This document shows positions 36,111 to 44,446 of a stretch of 64,000 bases of DNA, piece after piece. Both the position numbers and the translations under genes were made by a program. Under the pieces are notes generated by a model. That model ran no database searches and was not told where the DNA came from. It saw only the letters and a program-made list of their open reading frames with translations. The stretch is from Calditrichota bacterium (GTDB lineage Bacteria; Calditrichota; Calditrichia; RBG-13-44-9; J042): the NCBI GenBank assembly GCA_013150955.1, contig JAADJD010000059.1, positions 46,857 through 110,856 on the forward strand. Reading direction: 5' to 3'. Every line of letters begins with the position of its first letter. Within the stretch, counting starts at the first letter, position 1.

Positions 36111-39100
36111 TTGCCCTTTCAGGGCGGAGGGGATTTGTGGTTTTGGGACGTTCCCATTACCAGGGGCGTTGCCCCTGGCTATCCTATCTTGCCCCTTCGG
36201 GGCGGGGTGGATTTATGCTCTGGAGGGTCTCCCTATTGCCTGGAACGTTCCCCCGGGTTACCCAATTTTTGCCCCGTTGGGGCGCATTTGCCCGAAGGGC
36301 AAAAATAGGGCAGCCCCGTGCAGGGCGCGGGGGACACGTGGTGCAGCCCGATAATTCATCTGCTGCCTGAAGGGCAGCGATAGAATTGGCCCGTTTCCGG
36401 GGCATGGGTAATGTTTGTTGGGGCTTCCCAATCACCGGGCAATGGTTATTTTGCCCTTTCATGGCGAAGGGGATTTGTGGTTTTGGGACGTTCCCACTAC
36501 CAGGGGCGTTGCCCCTGGCTATCCTATTCTGCCCCTTCGGGGCGAGATGAAACGGGTGGTTCTTTCTGTTTTCCGTTGAAAATTAATTCGTATGGTTTTC
36601 CTGAATCCCGGGGGCCGGTATTTTGCTCTTTCGGGGCGCATTTGGATTTATGCTCTGGAGGGTCTCCCTATTGCCTGGAACATTCCACCGGGTTACCCAA
36701 TTTTTGCTCCGTTGGGGCGCATTTGCCCGAAGGGCAAACAGATGGTAGCCCCGTGCAGGGCGCGGGGGCACGTGATATCCACCGATCCATCCGCTGCCTG
36801 AAGGGCAGCGATAGATTTTGCCAATTTCCGGGGCATGGGTATTGTTTGTTGGGGGTTCCCAATCACCGGGCGATGGTTATTTTGCCCTTTCAGGGCGGAG
36901 GGTATGGATTGGGTCGGCTCCACTACCAGGGGCGTTGCCCCTGGCTATCCCGTTTTGCTCCTTCGGGGCGGGATGAAATGGGTGGTTTTTTCTGTTTTTC
37001 CTGGAAAATTCACATGGTTTTCCTGAATCCCGGTGGCCAATATTCTGCCCCTTCGGGGCGCGTTTGGATTTATGCTTTGGAAGGTCTCCCCATTGCCAGA
37101 AACATTCCCCTGGGTTACCTAATTTTTGCCCCGTTGGGGTGCATTTGCCCGAAGGGCAAAAATAGGGCAGCCCCGTGCAGGGCACGCGGGCACATGATAC
37201 CCACCGATAATCCATCTGCTGCCTGAAAGGCAGCGATAGAATTGGCCCGTTTCCGGGGCATTGGTAATGTTTGTTGGGGGGGGCAATCACGGGGCGATTG
37301 CTATTTTGCCCTTTCAGGGCGGAGGGGATTTGTGGTTTTGGGACGTTCCCACTACCAGGGGCGTTGCCCCTGGCTAACCTATTCTGCCCCTTCGGGGCGC
37401 GTTTGGATTTATGGTTTGGAGGGTCTCCCTATTGCCAGAAACATTCCCCTGGGTTACCTAATTTTTGCCCCGTTGGGGTGCATTTGCCCTAAGGGCAAAA
37501 ATAGGGCAGCCCCGTGCAGGGCGCGGGGGGCACGCGATACCCACCGATTCATCAGCTGCCTGTAGGGCAGCGATAAATTTTGCCAATTTCCGGGGCATGG
37601 GCGTTGTTGGTTGTGGGTTTCCCAATCACCGGGCGAGTGCTATTTTGCCCTTTCAGGGCGGAAGAAATTTGTGGTTGGGGGCGGCTCCGCTACCAGGGGC
37701 GTTGCCCCTGGCTACCCTGTTTTGCCCCTTCGGGGCGCGTTTGGATTTATGCTTTGGAAGGTCTCCCCATTGCCAGAAACATTCCCACAGGTTACCCATT
37801 TTTGCCCCGTTGGGGCGCATTTGCCCGAAGGGCAAACAGATGGTAGCCCCGTGCAGGGCGCGGGGGACACGTGGTGCACCCCGATGATCCATCTGCTGCC
37901 TGAAAGGCAGCGATAGAATTGAACAATTTCCGGAGCGATTGCTATTTTGCCCTTTCAGGGCGGAAGAAATTTGTGGTTGGGGGCGTCTCCACTACCAGGG
38001 GCGTTGCCCCTGGCTATCCTATTCTGCCCCTTCGGGGCGAGATGAAACGGGTGGTTCTTTCTGTTTTCCGTTGAAAATTTCCGTTGAAAATTCGTATGGT
38101 TTTCCTGAATCCCGGGGGCCGGTATTCTGCCCCTTCGGGGTGGGATGAATTTATGCTCTGGAGGGTCTCCCTATTGCCAGGAACGTTCCCCCGGGTTACC
38201 CAGTTTTTGCCCCGTTGGGGTGCATTTGCCCGAAGGGCAAAAATAGGGCAGCCCCGTGCAGGGCACGGGGGGCACGTGATACCCACCGATAATCCATCTA
38301 CTGCCTGAAAGGCAGCGATAGAATTGGCCTGTTTCCGGGGCATGGGAATTGTTGGCCGAAATTACCAATCACCCGGCGATTGCTATTTTGCCCTTTCAGG
38401 GCAAAGGGGATTTGTGGTTTTGTGACGTTCCCATTACCAGGGGCGTTGCCCCTGGCTATCCTATCTTGCCCCTTCGGGGCGCATTTGGATTTATGGTATG
38501 GAGGGTCTCCCTATTGCCAAAAACATTCCCCCGGGTTACCCAGTTTTTGCCCCGTTGGAGTGCATTTGCCCGAAGGGCAAACAGATGATAGCCCCGCGCA
38601 GGGCGCGGGGGTACGTGATACCCACCGATAATCCATCTGCTGCCTGAAGGGCAGCGATAGAATTGGCCCATTTCTGGAGAGGTTGCTATTTTGCCCTTTC
38701 AGGGCGGAGGGGGTGGATTGGGTTGGCTCCATTACCAGGGGCGTTGCCCCTGGCTATCCTATCTTGCCCCTTCGGGGCGAGATGAAACGGGTGGTTCTTT
38801 CTGTTTTCAGTTGAAAATTCGTATGGTTTTCCTGAATCCCGGTGGCCGGTATCTTGCCCCTTCGGGGCGCGTTTGGATTTATGCTCTGGAGGGTCTCCCT
38901 ATTGCCAGAAACATTCCACCGGGTTACCCAATTTTTGCTCCGTTGGGGCGCATTTGCCCGAAGGGCAAACAGATGATAGCCCCGTGCAGGGCGCGGGGGC
39001 ACGTGATACCCACCGATCCATCCGCTGCCTGAAGGGCAGCGATAGAATTGGCCCGTTTCCGGGGCATGGGTATTGTTTGTTGGGGGTTCCCAATCACCGG

Positions 39101-39290
39101 GCCATGGTTATTTTGCCTTTTCAGGGCGGAGGGGATTTGTGATTTTGGGACGTTCCCATTACCAGGGGCGTTGTCCCTGGCTATCCCGTTTTGCCCCTTC
39201 GGGGCGGGATGGATTTATGCTCTGGAGGGTCTCCTGGGTCTCCGGGTCACCCGATTTTGCCCTCTTGGGGCACCCCATCATCTGGTGGGA
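36111..39290. repeat. Modular array of GC-rich hairpins (nine units)
   Basis: Nine direct units begin with GCCCTTTCAGGGC-type hairpins at 36111, 36451, 36882, 37306, 37645, 37947, 38388, 38691 and 39113 (last partial). Unit lengths are about 302-441 bases. Within each unit a fixed order of hairpins recurs: GCCCT-TTC-AGGGC, CCAGGGGC-GTT-GCCCCTGG, GCCCC-TTC-GGGGC, GCCCC-GTT-GGGGC, TTTGCCC-GAA-GGGCAAA, CCCCG..CGGGG and GCTGCCT-GAA-AGGCAGC. Many reading frames are open in all directions, but only because GC-rich palindromes lack stops. No ribosome-binding sites or protein-like conservation support any of them. Dispersed repeats flank both ends. Confidence 0.93.
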
Positions 39291-39634
39291 TAAACCCAGA
39301 TGATACATTAATTCACAAATGACACGAATGAACACCAACAACAATAATAAACCCAAATTATGCAATAAACCGCGAATCACGCGAATGAAACCAAAAAATT
39401 TCGGCAAAATCGCAAATAAACACTAAAACACATTTTCATCCAGACACAATCCAATGTATTTTATTGGTTTTATTTGTGTTCATTCGTGTCATTCGTAGGC
39501 GAATGCTTAATCTGGGATAAAAATTCACTTGATCCTATCTGGATGAAAATATTTTCCTGAATATACTCGCTATTTTGTTGATATGATTCGAATTCATTCG
39601 CGTGATTTGTGGTTTAACGCATTATTTGGGATAA
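39290..39634. repeat. Dispersed inverted-repeat element, copy 7 (two units)
   Basis: A short left arm (AAACCCAGATGATACATT) runs into a full unit to about 39516. A second, truncated unit in the opposite orientation follows (39530-39634, ending TTTAACGCATTATTTGGG). Together with copy 6 it brackets the hairpin array. Confidence 0.88.
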
Positions 39635-39663
39635 TGGGTCTGTTCTCGAACGACGAATTTGGG

Positions 39664-40737
39664 TCAGGACTTTTCCGGGGGTTTGGATTTGTCTTCTGGA
39701 ATCAATCCCAACGCTTTGGCCCGTTTTGTCCACAATTGGCGTGCCAGCACCTGCATGTCTTCGGTGACGTCAGTTTCGTCTACAATTTCAATGCCTAAAA
39801 GCGTTTCCACCACATCTTCCATGGTCACAATGCCCGCTATGCTTCCGTATTCATCAATCACCAGTTTAATGTGTTCGCGCTGGTTTAGAAATTGTTCGAA
39901 AACATAGAGCAACGGAACCACCTCGGGCACCACTTTTAACTTGCGCCCCAGGGCACGAAGCGGGGTGTCGTAACGCTCGCGAGATGCCTCCCGCATGATG
40001 TCCTTATGCATGACGTAGGCGTGAATGTCCTCGGGGGTTTTCTCGTAAATGGGGATCCGGGAGAACTTTATTTCAGGATACTTTTTCAGGACTTCTCCCA
40101 CCGTCATGTCTGCCGGCAGGGTAAACATCACCGTGTGGGGAGTCATGATGTCCTTTACCTTCAGTTTGCGCACCCCCAGAAGGTTCTTTAACAGACGGTA
40201 CTCCTGTTCACTGAAGACGCCTTCCTTTTTGGCCAGAACAGCCATGGCGCGTAATTCCTCCCGACTGACATTGGCGGTGTGTTTTTCGGAGGATAGCCAG
40301 CTGGCGATTTTTTGGGACATCAGCACCAGGGGATAAAATAGCCAGACCATCACCAGCAGCACCGGCGCCGTAAAGGTGGCCAGCTTTTGCCAGTACAGGG
40401 CGCCCAGGGTTTTGGGGATGATCTCGGAAAACACCAGGATCAGAAAGGTCAGCACCGCAGAAGTGACGGCGACATAGCCACTGCCGAAGACCACCAGCGC
40501 CTGCGCCCCCACACCCGCTGCTCCCACGGTATGGGCAATGGTGTTTAAGCTGAGGATGGCTGCTAAAGGCCGTTCGATGTTTGTTTTAAGGTGTCGGAGG
40601 GTGGCGCCCATGCGATGGGATTTTTGCTCCAGCGTTTCCACAAAACTTGGGGTGACCGACAAAATGACCGCCTCCAGCAACGAACACAGGAAAGATACGC
40701 CCAGTGCCAGGAATAAATAAAACAGGAGCAATGTCAT
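39664..40737 (-). CDS. CNNM/CorC-type transporter with CBS pair
   Basis: The 357-residue membrane protein opens with three to four helices of the CNNM (DUF21) domain (FLALGVSFLCSLLEAVILSVTP, LNTIAHTVGAAGVGAQA, FSEIIPKTLGA). A CBS-domain pair follows (VKDIMTPHTVMFTLPADMTVGEVL; FSRIPIYEKTPEDIHAYVMHKDI; LVIDEYGSIAGIVTMEDVVETLLG). Family members export Mg2+ or act in divalent-metal homeostasis. The C-terminal CorC/HlyC domain is absent or very short here. Monocistronic. Confidence 0.9.
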   Translation of the reverse strand: MTLLLFYLFLALGVSFLCSLLEAVILSVTPSFVETLEQKSHRMGATLRHLKTNIERPLAAILSLNTIAHTVGAAGVGAQALVVFGSGYVAVTSAVLTFLILVFSEIIPKTLGALYWQKLATFTAPVLLVMVWLFYPLVLMSQKIASWLSSEKHTANVSREELRAMAVLAKKEGVFSEQEYRLLKNLLGVRKLKVKDIMTPHTVMFTLPADMTVGEVLKKYPEIKFSRIPIYEKTPEDIHAYVMHKDIMREASRERYDTPLRALGRKLKVVPEVVPLLYVFEQFLNQREHIKLVIDEYGSIAGIVTMEDVVETLLGIEIVDETDVTEDMQVLARQLWTKRAKALGLIPEDKSKPPEKS

Positions 40738-41577
40738 CGTTGTTTATGTTCCTCTGTTTTTGTTTTCTCTTTATTTATGCCCCTCAAATGTAATATGCAG
40801 TACGGTGAAATAAACGCCCGAAATATTGTTTCCTCCCACGCCCGGCCCCGGTCAGGAGCGAAGCCGATCGCCGATTCCGGGTGAATTTTGATGACCTCAC
40901 TGGATGCCATCGGCGCTGGCGATGGGTACAGCCGATTGTATGGCCCATTGGGCTGTCATGGGATCTTCGGGAATGATCTGGTTGTGTTGAATTTTTGTCC
41001 GGTGGTGCTTCCTTCGACCGCGCGATGATTCACATCTGGATAGATGCATTTCGATCCCCCTTTGTCGGCAATTCCATTGATTGTTTCTTTTGGCGTTCGG
41101 ATACCCATTGGAGAGGGCATGAAGAATGTCGGCCTGCACACTTGCCTTCAATTTCCGATTGCGTTTCGATTGGGGTCGATGGTTTGATGAGGATGTGTCC
41201 ATTTTATGAAAGCCGGTTTTTTTCTAAGATTCAGCAATTGAATCTAACAAAAATATTTTCGTTGATTCTACCTTTTCTTCCACGGCCGACCGTAAATCGC
41301 TTTCCCATTAACGTTTTAGTTTTATTTTACCCTTCAAAATTAAAAATTTTTCCACATTTTTACGAATGGAAAAACCATTGCCCGTCCAAAGGAAGTTTTA
41401 ACACCAACGTCACCCTGGCAGATTGTAAAATTAATGGAATCGCCTGCTGAAGTGAATCGGTTCAGCGCCCTTGTTGGGTTGAATGCCATCGAAAAATGAC
41501 CGCAGCCAAAGAAGGAGCAATTGGTGTCTAAATGAGTTTCCTGGAACAGTGATGCAGTGCGTAATATTTTTAATATC
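40738..41577. other. Long intergenic region with no recognised gene
   Basis: About 840 bases between the divergent CNNM gene and the rplU promoter. Several short frames exist on both strands (for example 40897-41202 minus), but none has a ribosome-binding site or recognisable motif. Composition changes from GC-rich (to ~41200) to AT-rich. It may hold a decayed gene. Confidence 0.5.
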
Positions 41578-41606
41578 TTGACACCATATTGTCGGGATAT
41601 TAAATT
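41578..41606 (+). promoter_or_regulatory. rplU-rpmA promoter
   Basis: A perfect TTGACA (41578-41583), a 17-base spacer and TAAATT (41601-41606). Start near 41613 would give a leader of about 54 bases before rplU. No leader-protein binding structure is evident. Confidence 0.85.
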
Positions 41607-41666
41607 CTTGGGCTTCAAAAGCGAGAGAAATAGGGACGAAAATTAAAATTTGGGAGTTGTGCATCC

Positions 41667-41981
41667 ATGTATGCGATTGTGGAGATTGCCGGTAAGCAGT
41701 TTCGGGTCGAAAAGGACATGCAATTAAAGGTGCCCCTGTTGCATCGGGAAGTGGGCGAAAAGGTGGAATTCGATCGGGTGCTGTTGATGGGCGATGAAAA
41801 TGGCGTCAAAGTCGGTCGTCCGGTGGTTGAAGGCGTGAAGGTCATGGCAACGGTGGTGGAAAACGGGCGTGAAAAGAAGATCATTGTATTCAAGAAGAAA
41901 CGCCGTAAGGGATATCGGAAAAAACGCGGACACCGGCAACATTTTACGCGCATAAAAGTTGAAGATATTGTGACCGCTTAA
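41667..41981 (+). CDS. rplU: 50S ribosomal protein L21
   Basis: The 104-residue protein starts [18 protein letters not shown], and the C-terminal [20 protein letters not shown] is the L21 signature binding 23S rRNA. GGGAG lies about 10 bases upstream of the ATG. It is paired with rpmA, as in most bacteria. Confidence 0.98.
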   Translation: MYAIVEIAGKQFRVEKDMQLKVPLLHREVGEKVEFDRVLLMGDENGVKVGRPVVEGVKVMATVVENGREKKIIVFKKKRRKGYRKKRGHRQHFTRIKVEDIVTA

Positions 41982-41998
41982 TTTTTGGAGGTGAGATT

Positions 41999-42256
41999 AT
42001 GGCACATAAAAAAGGACAGGGCAGTTCCCGGAACGGTCGCGACAGCCAATCCAAACGCCTGGGGGTAAAGGCCTTTGGGGGAGAATTTGTGACCGCCGGA
42101 AGCATTCTGGTTCGACAACGGGGAACCAAATTTCATCCCGGAAACAATGTGGGGCGTGGTGGTGACGACACCCTGTTTGCCTTGATTGATGGCATTGTCA
42201 AATTTGAACGCAAGGACAAGAAGCGCCTGAAGGTTAGCGTATATCCGGTGAGCTAA
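41999..42256 (+). CDS. rpmA: 50S ribosomal protein L27
   Basis: The 85-residue protein starts [20 protein letters not shown], the N-terminal tail reaching the peptidyl-transferase centre, and [20 protein letters not shown] is diagnostic. The N-terminal cleavable extension of Firmicutes L27 is absent. GGAGGTG precedes the start. The obg gene often found next is not here. Confidence 0.98.
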   Translation: MAHKKGQGSSRNGRDSQSKRLGVKAFGGEFVTAGSILVRQRGTKFHPGNNVGRGGDDTLFALIDGIVKFERKDKKRLKVSVYPVS

Positions 42257-42280
42257 GTATCAAACCGCCTGAAGAGGAAA

Positions 42281-42306
42281 GGGAATCCACTGGATTCCCT
42301 TTTTTA
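42281..42306 (+). terminator. Terminator of rplU-rpmA
   Basis: GGGAATCC (42281-42288) and GGATTCCC (42292-42299) make a perfect 8-bp stem with a 3-base loop, followed by six T then ATTT. Confidence 0.92.
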
Positions 42307-42341
42307 TTTCCACCGAAACCACATAACAAAAGGAGGCCACC

Positions 42342-43022
42342 ATGCCAAAGCTTACGTTTTTGGGTCACGCGGCTTTCTTGATTGAAGGTGACAAAGGCAG
42401 GTTGATTATCGATCCTTTCCTGGAGGGCAATCCCAAAGCCACCCTGAAACCCACCGATGTGCAGGTAGATTACGTGTTGCTGACCCATGGGCACGGCGAC
42501 CATCTGGGCGATGCCATAGCGATTGCAAAGGCCAACAATGCCACCGTTATTGCCCCCTTCGAACTGGCCACCTATTGTCAGAATCAGGGGGTGGAAAAAG
42601 TGCATCCCATGCACATTGGGGGTGGCTATGACTTCCCCTTTGGACGTGTGAAACTCACCATTGCCCATCATGGATCCATGACACCGGATGGCACCTATGC
42701 CGGAAATCCCTGCGGATTTTTAATCACCATGGATGGAAAAACCATTTACCACGCGGGAGACACAGGTCTGTTTTACGATATGAAACTGATTGGCGAAATG
42801 CACAAGATTGACGTTGCCCTTTTGCCCATCGGGGATAATTTTACCATGGGTGTGGAGGATGCGGTCAAGGCAACCGAATTTTTGCAACCGCGATTGGTGG
42901 TACCCATGCATTACCAGACGTTCGACGTCATTGCCGTGGAACCGGAACAGTTCGTTAAGCAGGTGACCTCGAAAGGATTTAATGCCAAAGTTGTACCTCC
43001 CGGAGAATCGTTTGAAATTTAG
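42342..43022 (+). CDS. UPF0173 metal-dependent hydrolase (metallo-beta-lactamase fold)
   Basis: The 226-residue protein carries the HxHxDH zinc motif as THGHGDHLGD (H49, H51, D53, H54). HHGSMTPDGTYAGNP, YHAGDTGLFYDM and VVPMHYQTF supply further ligands. This combination is the UPF0173/YtkL group. Its cellular substrate is unknown. AAAGGAGG precedes the ATG. Monocistronic, with its own terminator. Confidence 0.93.
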   Translation: MPKLTFLGHAAFLIEGDKGRLIIDPFLEGNPKATLKPTDVQVDYVLLTHGHGDHLGDAIAIAKANNATVIAPFELATYCQNQGVEKVHPMHIGGGYDFPFGRVKLTIAHHGSMTPDGTYAGNPCGFLITMDGKTIYHAGDTGLFYDMKLIGEMHKIDVALLPIGDNFTMGVEDAVKATEFLQPRLVVPMHYQTFDVIAVEPEQFVKQVTSKGFNAKVVPPGESFEI

Positions 43023-43048
43023 TGCATTGGAGATGCAGCAGGATATGG

Positions 43049-43077
43049 CCGGACCTCATTTGGGGTCCGGTTTTTTT
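43049..43077 (+). terminator. Terminator of the UPF0173 gene
   Basis: CCGGACC (43049-43055) and GGTCCGG (43064-43070) form a 7-bp stem followed by seven T. Confidence 0.9.
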
Positions 43078-43120
43078 ATCCCGGATAATGTATTATCGCC
43101 CGGCTTATTTGAGATTTCAT

Positions 43121-43295
43121 ATTATCCCAAATAAAGCGTTAAACCACGAATCACACGAATGAAACCAAAAAATATCTACAAAATCGCGAATAAACCCTTG
43201 AACACATTTTCACCCAGACACAATTTAATGTATTTTATTGGTTTTATTTGTGTTAATTCGTGTCATTCGTAGGCTATTGTTTAATCTGGGATTAT
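43121..43295. repeat. Dispersed inverted-repeat element, copy 8 (near complete)
   Basis: A clean unit from ATCCCAAATAAAGCG through AACCACGAATCACACGAATG, AATATCTACAAAATCGCG, GTGTCATTCGTAGGCTATTG and TTTAATCTGGG. It begins about 45 bases after the terminator of the UPF0173 gene. Confidence 0.92.
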
Positions 43296-43405
43296 GAAAA
43301 CCGGATTCTGCATTCGTGATCTAATGCAGAATTTGAGTGCCTCCCCTCGACTTCCTTCCCCGAAAAATCCGTTGGAAATTTTTGGGAATGGGGTTAAGTT
43401 TTTAC

Positions 43406-44326
43406 ATGATGAGATACCGGATTACAGGCATACAGAAGTTGCAGAACCAGTTATTTACGGATATTTCGGTAGGTCTGGAAAATGGCGGACTGGCGTTGCT
43501 GGCCCGAAAATATGGAGCCATCTGCGACCGCTATTTGCGGATGAGTCGCACGGTGGCCTGGCACGAACTTACCGTGGCTTCCCGGGCGGCTCTGTTGAAT
43601 ATCGAGGGATGGTTGCACTGGCTTCAGGGGAAGGATCATCGCTTTGTGCAGTTGCAGAGAATCTTTGAGTCCCAGCGGGTGGTGTTATCACCGCGCTTCC
43701 GGAAGTTGCCCATTCTGCTGAAGATTCGGCCGGGGGAAAAATTGTACCACTCCATTAAACTGGTGGGGCATTTCATCCTGGTGGAAATTTCCCTCCTGAC
43801 CTTTGAGTGGAACGTTCAGTATTTCGAAGCGCTGGCACGGTTGCTGTTTCAAAAGCTTTCCCGACGAAAAATTCCCCGGGAAATCCTGCATCAATTTTAT
43901 GCCCTGCAGGAAGAAGAACTAAGCCGTTCCCCCCGAATGGCGGCCACGGTCGGTTCCGATCCCCGTCTGGAACGACTGTTTGATGAGTTGAATCACGCCT
44001 ATTTTAACGGAAAATTACCAAAACCCCGAATAAAGTGGAGTGCCCGGGTGGGAAGACGCCAGCTGGGGTATTACGATCAGGTAAAACACGAAATCGGTAT
44101 TAATCCCCTGCTAAGGCATCCGGAAGTGCCCTGGTATGTGCTGGAGAATGTGGTCTACCACGAAATGCTCCATATCTATTATCCCCCGTACATTAAAAAT
44201 GGTCGGCGGGTACAACACGACCGCAAGTTTCGAGCACTGGAACGCCAGTATGTCCATTTCGAAAAGGCCCGACGCTGGATTAAGCATCATTTTCCACAAC
44301 ACCTGAAGCGAGGCTGGATTGATTAA
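43406..44326 (+). CDS. SprT-like zinc metalloprotease with unknown N-terminal region
   Basis: From ATG 43406 the protein has 306 residues; GTG 43337 and ATG 43388 are alternatives and no start has a strong ribosome-binding site. The C-terminal ~125 residues form a SprT-like domain: RLERLFDELNHAYFNGKLP, INPLLR, and the HExxH site VYHEMLHIYYPP (H252-H256), followed by HDRKFRALERQY. SprT-like proteases act on DNA-protein crosslinks in other organisms. The N-terminal ~180 residues are basic and helix-rich and match nothing I recognise. Confidence 0.8.
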   Translation: MMRYRITGIQKLQNQLFTDISVGLENGGLALLARKYGAICDRYLRMSRTVAWHELTVASRAALLNIEGWLHWLQGKDHRFVQLQRIFESQRVVLSPRFRKLPILLKIRPGEKLYHSIKLVGHFILVEISLLTFEWNVQYFEALARLLFQKLSRRKIPREILHQFYALQEEELSRSPRMAATVGSDPRLERLFDELNHAYFNGKLPKPRIKWSARVGRRQLGYYDQVKHEIGINPLLRHPEVPWYVLENVVYHEMLHIYYPPYIKNGRRVQHDRKFRALERQYVHFEKARRWIKHHFPQHLKRGWID

Positions 44327-44446
44327 ACAATCGAATGATATGCCCCGATCGGGTTTGTGCCCGACTATTGATAAAAGTTTACGGTACCGGCAGAAGGACT
44401 CCTGGAATGCAGCATCGGTTACCGCATCTTTCTGGATGGTGAGGCG

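Noticed and set aside
36111-39290. Many overlapping open frames of 60-270 codons on both strands, with recurring peptides such as QGRCPWL
   Set aside because: They are open in several frames at once, repeat with the hairpin units, and lack ribosome-binding sites. They result from stop-poor palindromes.
36111-39290. CRISPR array
   Set aside because: There is no short exact repeat with unique spacers of constant length; the whole unit is repeated, and no cas genes are present.
40897-41202. 101-codon minus-strand frame in the CNNM-rplU spacer
   Set aside because: No ribosome-binding site, no recognised motif, and competing frames of similar length overlap it.
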